Source: JBAROU01 sp049642385 (GTDB lineage: Bacteria; Chloroflexota; Dehalococcoidia; DSTF01; RBG-16-68-14). Taken from it: a DNA stretch of 7,959 nucleotides. Shown here one piece after another: positions 6,237 to 7,959 of this stretch. The stretch's first letter is position 1. Every line of letters begins with the position of its first letter. The notes under the pieces are model-generated. The model did not search any database and had not been told where the DNA came from. It worked only from the letters and a program-made list of their open reading frames with translations. The position numbers and the translations under genes were made by a program. The stretch lies in contig JBAROU010000154.1 in assembly GCA_049642385.1 (NCBI GenBank), positions 1 through 7,959 of the forward strand, in the 5' to 3' direction.

Positions 6237-6271
6237 ACGTTATTATGGCCGTTCCGCCGAGGCCATCACAA
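6237..6271 (-). promoter_or_regulatory. promoter for a leaderless nagZ-like transcript
   Basis: On the minus strand TTGTGA (6266-6271), an 18-bp spacer and CATAAT (6242-6247) lie with only 5 nt between the -10 box and the GTG start codon at 6236. Transcription would begin at or next to the start codon, which fits the missing Shine-Dalgarno. This pattern is common in Actinobacteria, Deinococcus and Chloroflexi. Confidence 0.55.
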
Positions 6272-6697
6272 ATCGCGCGTGAGTGAGACAGTTTACACGG
6301 TACCGGTAGACACCAAGTCTCAAGCTCGTGTCGTGCGAGCCGCCAGATGGGTGTGGAGATATGGCCGACCTTGATTTGGAACATGCGCAGGACGCGTCGC
6401 CCATCTTGATCGACCAGCACGACGACGTCCTTGCCGGCAGCGACGCCTGAACAAGGCGCAGAACGATCTGTTGGCACCTAGCGCGGGCCTCACCACGTCT
6501 GCGAGCCGTGGTTCCAAAATTGGGATTCTGCTCAAGATGTGGAGTGCATCGCGGAGCCGACCACAGGTGATCTCTCGCTCTGGATCAGCCTGAAATCCCT
6601 CAAAGGCCTCAGACGCGATAGCCACAAAGCGTGAGATGAGTTGATCTTCTGGTCGCTCACCAGTGAGTCGCTGCTCAGCGGTACGACTCCCGCGCAT
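6270..6697 (-). pseudogene. decayed gene of unknown family, one frameshift; possible nuclease-like core
   Basis: A plausible start is ATG 6697 with GAGGGG seven bases upstream. The first frame (MRGSRTAEQRLTGERPEDQL, then ISRFVAIASEAFEGFQ and GRLRDALHILSRIPILEPRL) looks like real helical protein down to about 6480. After that it turns into an Arg-rich shadow, ending at 6320. The neighbouring frame from about 6438 takes over with GKDVVVLVDQDGRRV, LRMFQIKVGHISTPIWRLAR and HELETW, so a single frameshift lies roughly between 6480 and 6435. The strand-turn-strand with D...QIK could be the core of a PD-(D/E)XK nuclease fold, but I do not recognise the family. It sits directly behind the integrase and ahead of the nagZ promoter. 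A short genuine 125-residue protein ending at 6320 is the alternative. Confidence 0.5.
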
Positions 6698-6762
6698 GTT
6701 GGAGCCCCTCGGGCGAGCCGCCTCGATTAGAACCTTCCTGACAATCAGTGTACAGCCTGGTG

Positions 6763-7705
6763 CTACACCCCGATCGGCTCTGGGACCTTCCGCCAGCTCC
6801 CGTCCTCCTCGCCCTCCAGCCGCCTGAGGTACACGCTGGTCACCTGCAACGAGCTGTGGTCGAGGAACGCGCTCACCTGCTCTACACTGTCGCCCGCGTC
6901 CCGCCGGAGCTTCGCCGCGCTGTGCCTTAAGATGTGTACGCCGGACGGCGGCAGGCCGGCCTTCTTGAGGTAGCGCCTCAGGTTGGCGTAGAACGTCCCG
7001 CTGGTGACGCCCAGCCCTTCGTCGCCGCGCTCCCCGCTCGTCGGCCACAGGGACTCCTCGGGCGCCAGCGTCGCCAGGCTTTTGCCCCAGGCCCCGAGGC
7101 CGCGCTCGATCGCGTCGACGGCAACCGACGGCAGCTCTCTCTTCCCTCGCTTGCCGCCCTTGCCCCCGGTAGGCGTAGTACCAGGTGCCGCCATCCTCCA
7201 TCAGTTCGCAGCGCCTGAGGCTGAGCACCTCGGCGCGGCGCCGGCCGGTCAGCGTCAGCGTGAGCACGAGCGCCCGGTCGCGCAGTCCGGCCGGCGTCTC
7301 GGGGATGACGTCCAGCAGCCGGCGGATCTCCTCAGCGCTGAGGCCCCGCGGCGGGCTGTGCTGCACGCGCGGCCGCTCCAGCGCGTCGCACGGGTTGGCG
7401 GCCACGATCTCCATGCGAATCAAGAACCGATAGAAGCTGGAGAGGCAGGCCATCCTGGCGCCGATTGTCACGGCCGAGGGCTCCTTGCCCGACAGCCCCC
7501 GCCCGTGGGCCCAGGCGAAGACCTCCTGGCTGGTCACCTGGTCCGGCGGCTTGGCGAGCCTCCCGAAGAAGTGCTGGAGCATGCGGCTGTAGCCCTCCAC
7601 GGTGCGCCGGGAGCCGGAACGGCGCTCCTTCTCGGCCAGGAAGGCCATCAGGGCGCGCTCCCAGCCTGAAGCTGTGTCGTCGAAGTCTGTGAGGTAGCGT
7701 TGCAT
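6763..7705 (-). pseudogene. tyrosine recombinase (phage-type integrase), full length, copy 3, with one-base frameshift
   Basis: ATG 7705 follows AAGGAGG (7714-7720) by 8 nt. Correcting one extra base in the G5 run (C5 at 7163-7167 on the plus strand) gives 313 residues ending at TAG 6765-6763, normal for this family. An N-terminal SAM-like DNA-binding domain (about 10-110: WERALMAFLAEKERRSGS, TVEGYSRMLQHFF, ANPCD) precedes the catalytic domain with Arg156 (TLTGRRRAEV), Lys182 (YRGKGGK), His257 and Arg260 (HILRHS), His283 (LDHSS) and Tyr292 (TSVYLR): the complete set. As written, the frame leaves the family at residue 181 and runs on to 6320. The enzyme would join attP and attB to integrate or excise the element. 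Its 3' end is repeated twice more in the window. The homopolymer change could be a sequencing error; if real, the enzyme is dead. Confidence 0.85.
6785..6840. repeat. 56-bp direct repeat, right copy (partner at 4011-4066)
   Basis: Lies inside the 3' end of the complete integrase and covers the catalytic-tyrosine codon. It differs from 4011-4066 at a single base. A diverged third version is found inside copy 2. Confidence 0.6.
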
Positions 7706-7739
7706 CGTCGATACCTCCTTCTTTAGAATCTAGGGCATC

Positions 7740-7769
7740 GCTATATTGGCGTAGTGTGTGGGAAGTCAA
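7740..7769 (-). promoter_or_regulatory. integrase promoter
   Basis: On the minus strand TTGACT (7764-7769), an 18-bp spacer and TATAGC (7740-7745) stand 20-35 bases upstream of the AAGGAGG ribosome binding site and ATG 7705. It would give a leader of roughly 30 bases. It is the best sigma-70-like promoter in the window. Confidence 0.6.
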
Positions 7770-7782
7770 GGGGCAGCTTGAC
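7765..7782. promoter_or_regulatory. inverted repeat overlapping the integrase -35 box (candidate operator)
   Basis: GTCAAG (7765-7770) and CTTGAC (7777-7782) form a perfect 6-bp inverted repeat with a 6-nt spacer, centred on the upstream edge of the TTGACT -35 box. A dimeric regulator or the recombinase bound here would block integrase transcription. No regulator gene is seen nearby, so this is inference from position and symmetry. The rest of 7783-7959 shows no supported gene. Confidence 0.4.
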
Positions 7783-7959
7783 CTGTCATGCCAGGCTCGT
7801 GGCGTGAACCTTTCCCGCGAGGGCCGACCGCGACCCATAGGCTGGCTGGTGATTTTCGGTGTTGGGCTACTTCGGGTTCCGTCGCTGGAAGAGTGGAGGT
7901 TCCCCAGTTGCTTATAATTGTACTCGGCTGGACATGATTCCGGCCATGAGGTGTGGAAT

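Noticed and set aside
82..7887. A 12-of-13 match (GGTCCCGTCGCTG at 82-94 and GGTTCCGTCGCTG at 7875-7887) near the two outer edges, as a possible attL/attR pair for the whole element.
   Set aside because: The core CCGTCGCTG also occurs at 65-73 and similar strings occur in the coding region, so a short GC-rich match like this is weak. Joining the two sides does not give the hydrolase a visible start codon.
7913..7918. TATAAT on the plus strand near the right edge.
   Set aside because: No -35 box at 16-18 bp upstream, and nothing that is clearly a gene follows inside the window.
7788..7937. A 49-codon plus-strand frame in the upstream region of the integrase.
   Set aside because: No Shine-Dalgarno at a sensible distance and no recognisable motif; the sequence is Gly/Arg/Pro/Trp-rich and looks non-coding.
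1..7959. A CRISPR array, toxin-antitoxin pair or other known defence module.
   Set aside because: No regularly spaced short repeats and no matching small gene pairs were seen. The repeats present are integrase gene ends and isolated hairpins.

Overview
The window is GC-rich, and nearly every convincing gene is read on the minus strand. It looks like a graveyard of small integrative elements in a bacterial chromosome. The gene repertoire would fit a Chloroflexota (Thermomicrobia-like) or actinobacterial host: a tyrosine recombinase, a phage-type primase-helicase, a Com-like zinc finger, a Tat/lipoprotein NagZ and an ABM-domain protein. That assignment is an impression from protein style only; no rRNA or tRNA gene is present to fix it.

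Layout, left to right. At 1-114 (-) is the N-terminal part of an alpha/beta hydrolase that runs off the window and has no usable start codon. At 203-3433 (-) is a large primase-helicase (zinc-binding N-terminus, TOPRIM, SF2 helicase with a four-cysteine insertion, helix-turn-helix, C-terminal zinc ribbon). It is preceded by a 56-residue Com-like zinc finger gene at 3522-3692 (-), apparently in the same transcript. At 3693-4143 is a non-coding stretch with a 41-nt two-tier hairpin, a short plus-strand fragment resembling the N-terminus of a ParB-like protein, and a short integrase 3' end (copy 1). At 4144-4428 (+) is an intact ABM-domain gene. At 4454-5013 (-) is an integrase 3' fragment (copy 2) joined to a ParB-like nuclease-domain gene broken by several frameshifts. 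At 5046-6236 (-) is an intact, probably leaderless, family 3 glycoside hydrolase lipoprotein. At 6270-6697 (-) is a decayed, unrecognised gene. At 6763-7705 (-) is a full-length integrase (copy 3) with one extra base in a C5/G5 run, under a clear promoter with an overlapping inverted repeat. The last 254 bases hold that control region and no supported gene.

How it fits together. The com-like gene, primase-helicase and integrase are the expected core of a small self-replicating integrative element. The three integrase 3' ends in the same orientation, the split ParB-like gene and the truncated hydrolase record repeated integration, deletion and probably inversion at one locus. The ABM and NagZ genes are intact and look like host or cargo genes caught between the repeats. 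I did not find a recognisable defence system, toxin-antitoxin pair or CRISPR array. The most unusual intact item is the TOPRIM plus putative Fe-S-type helicase fusion with its Com-like partner.
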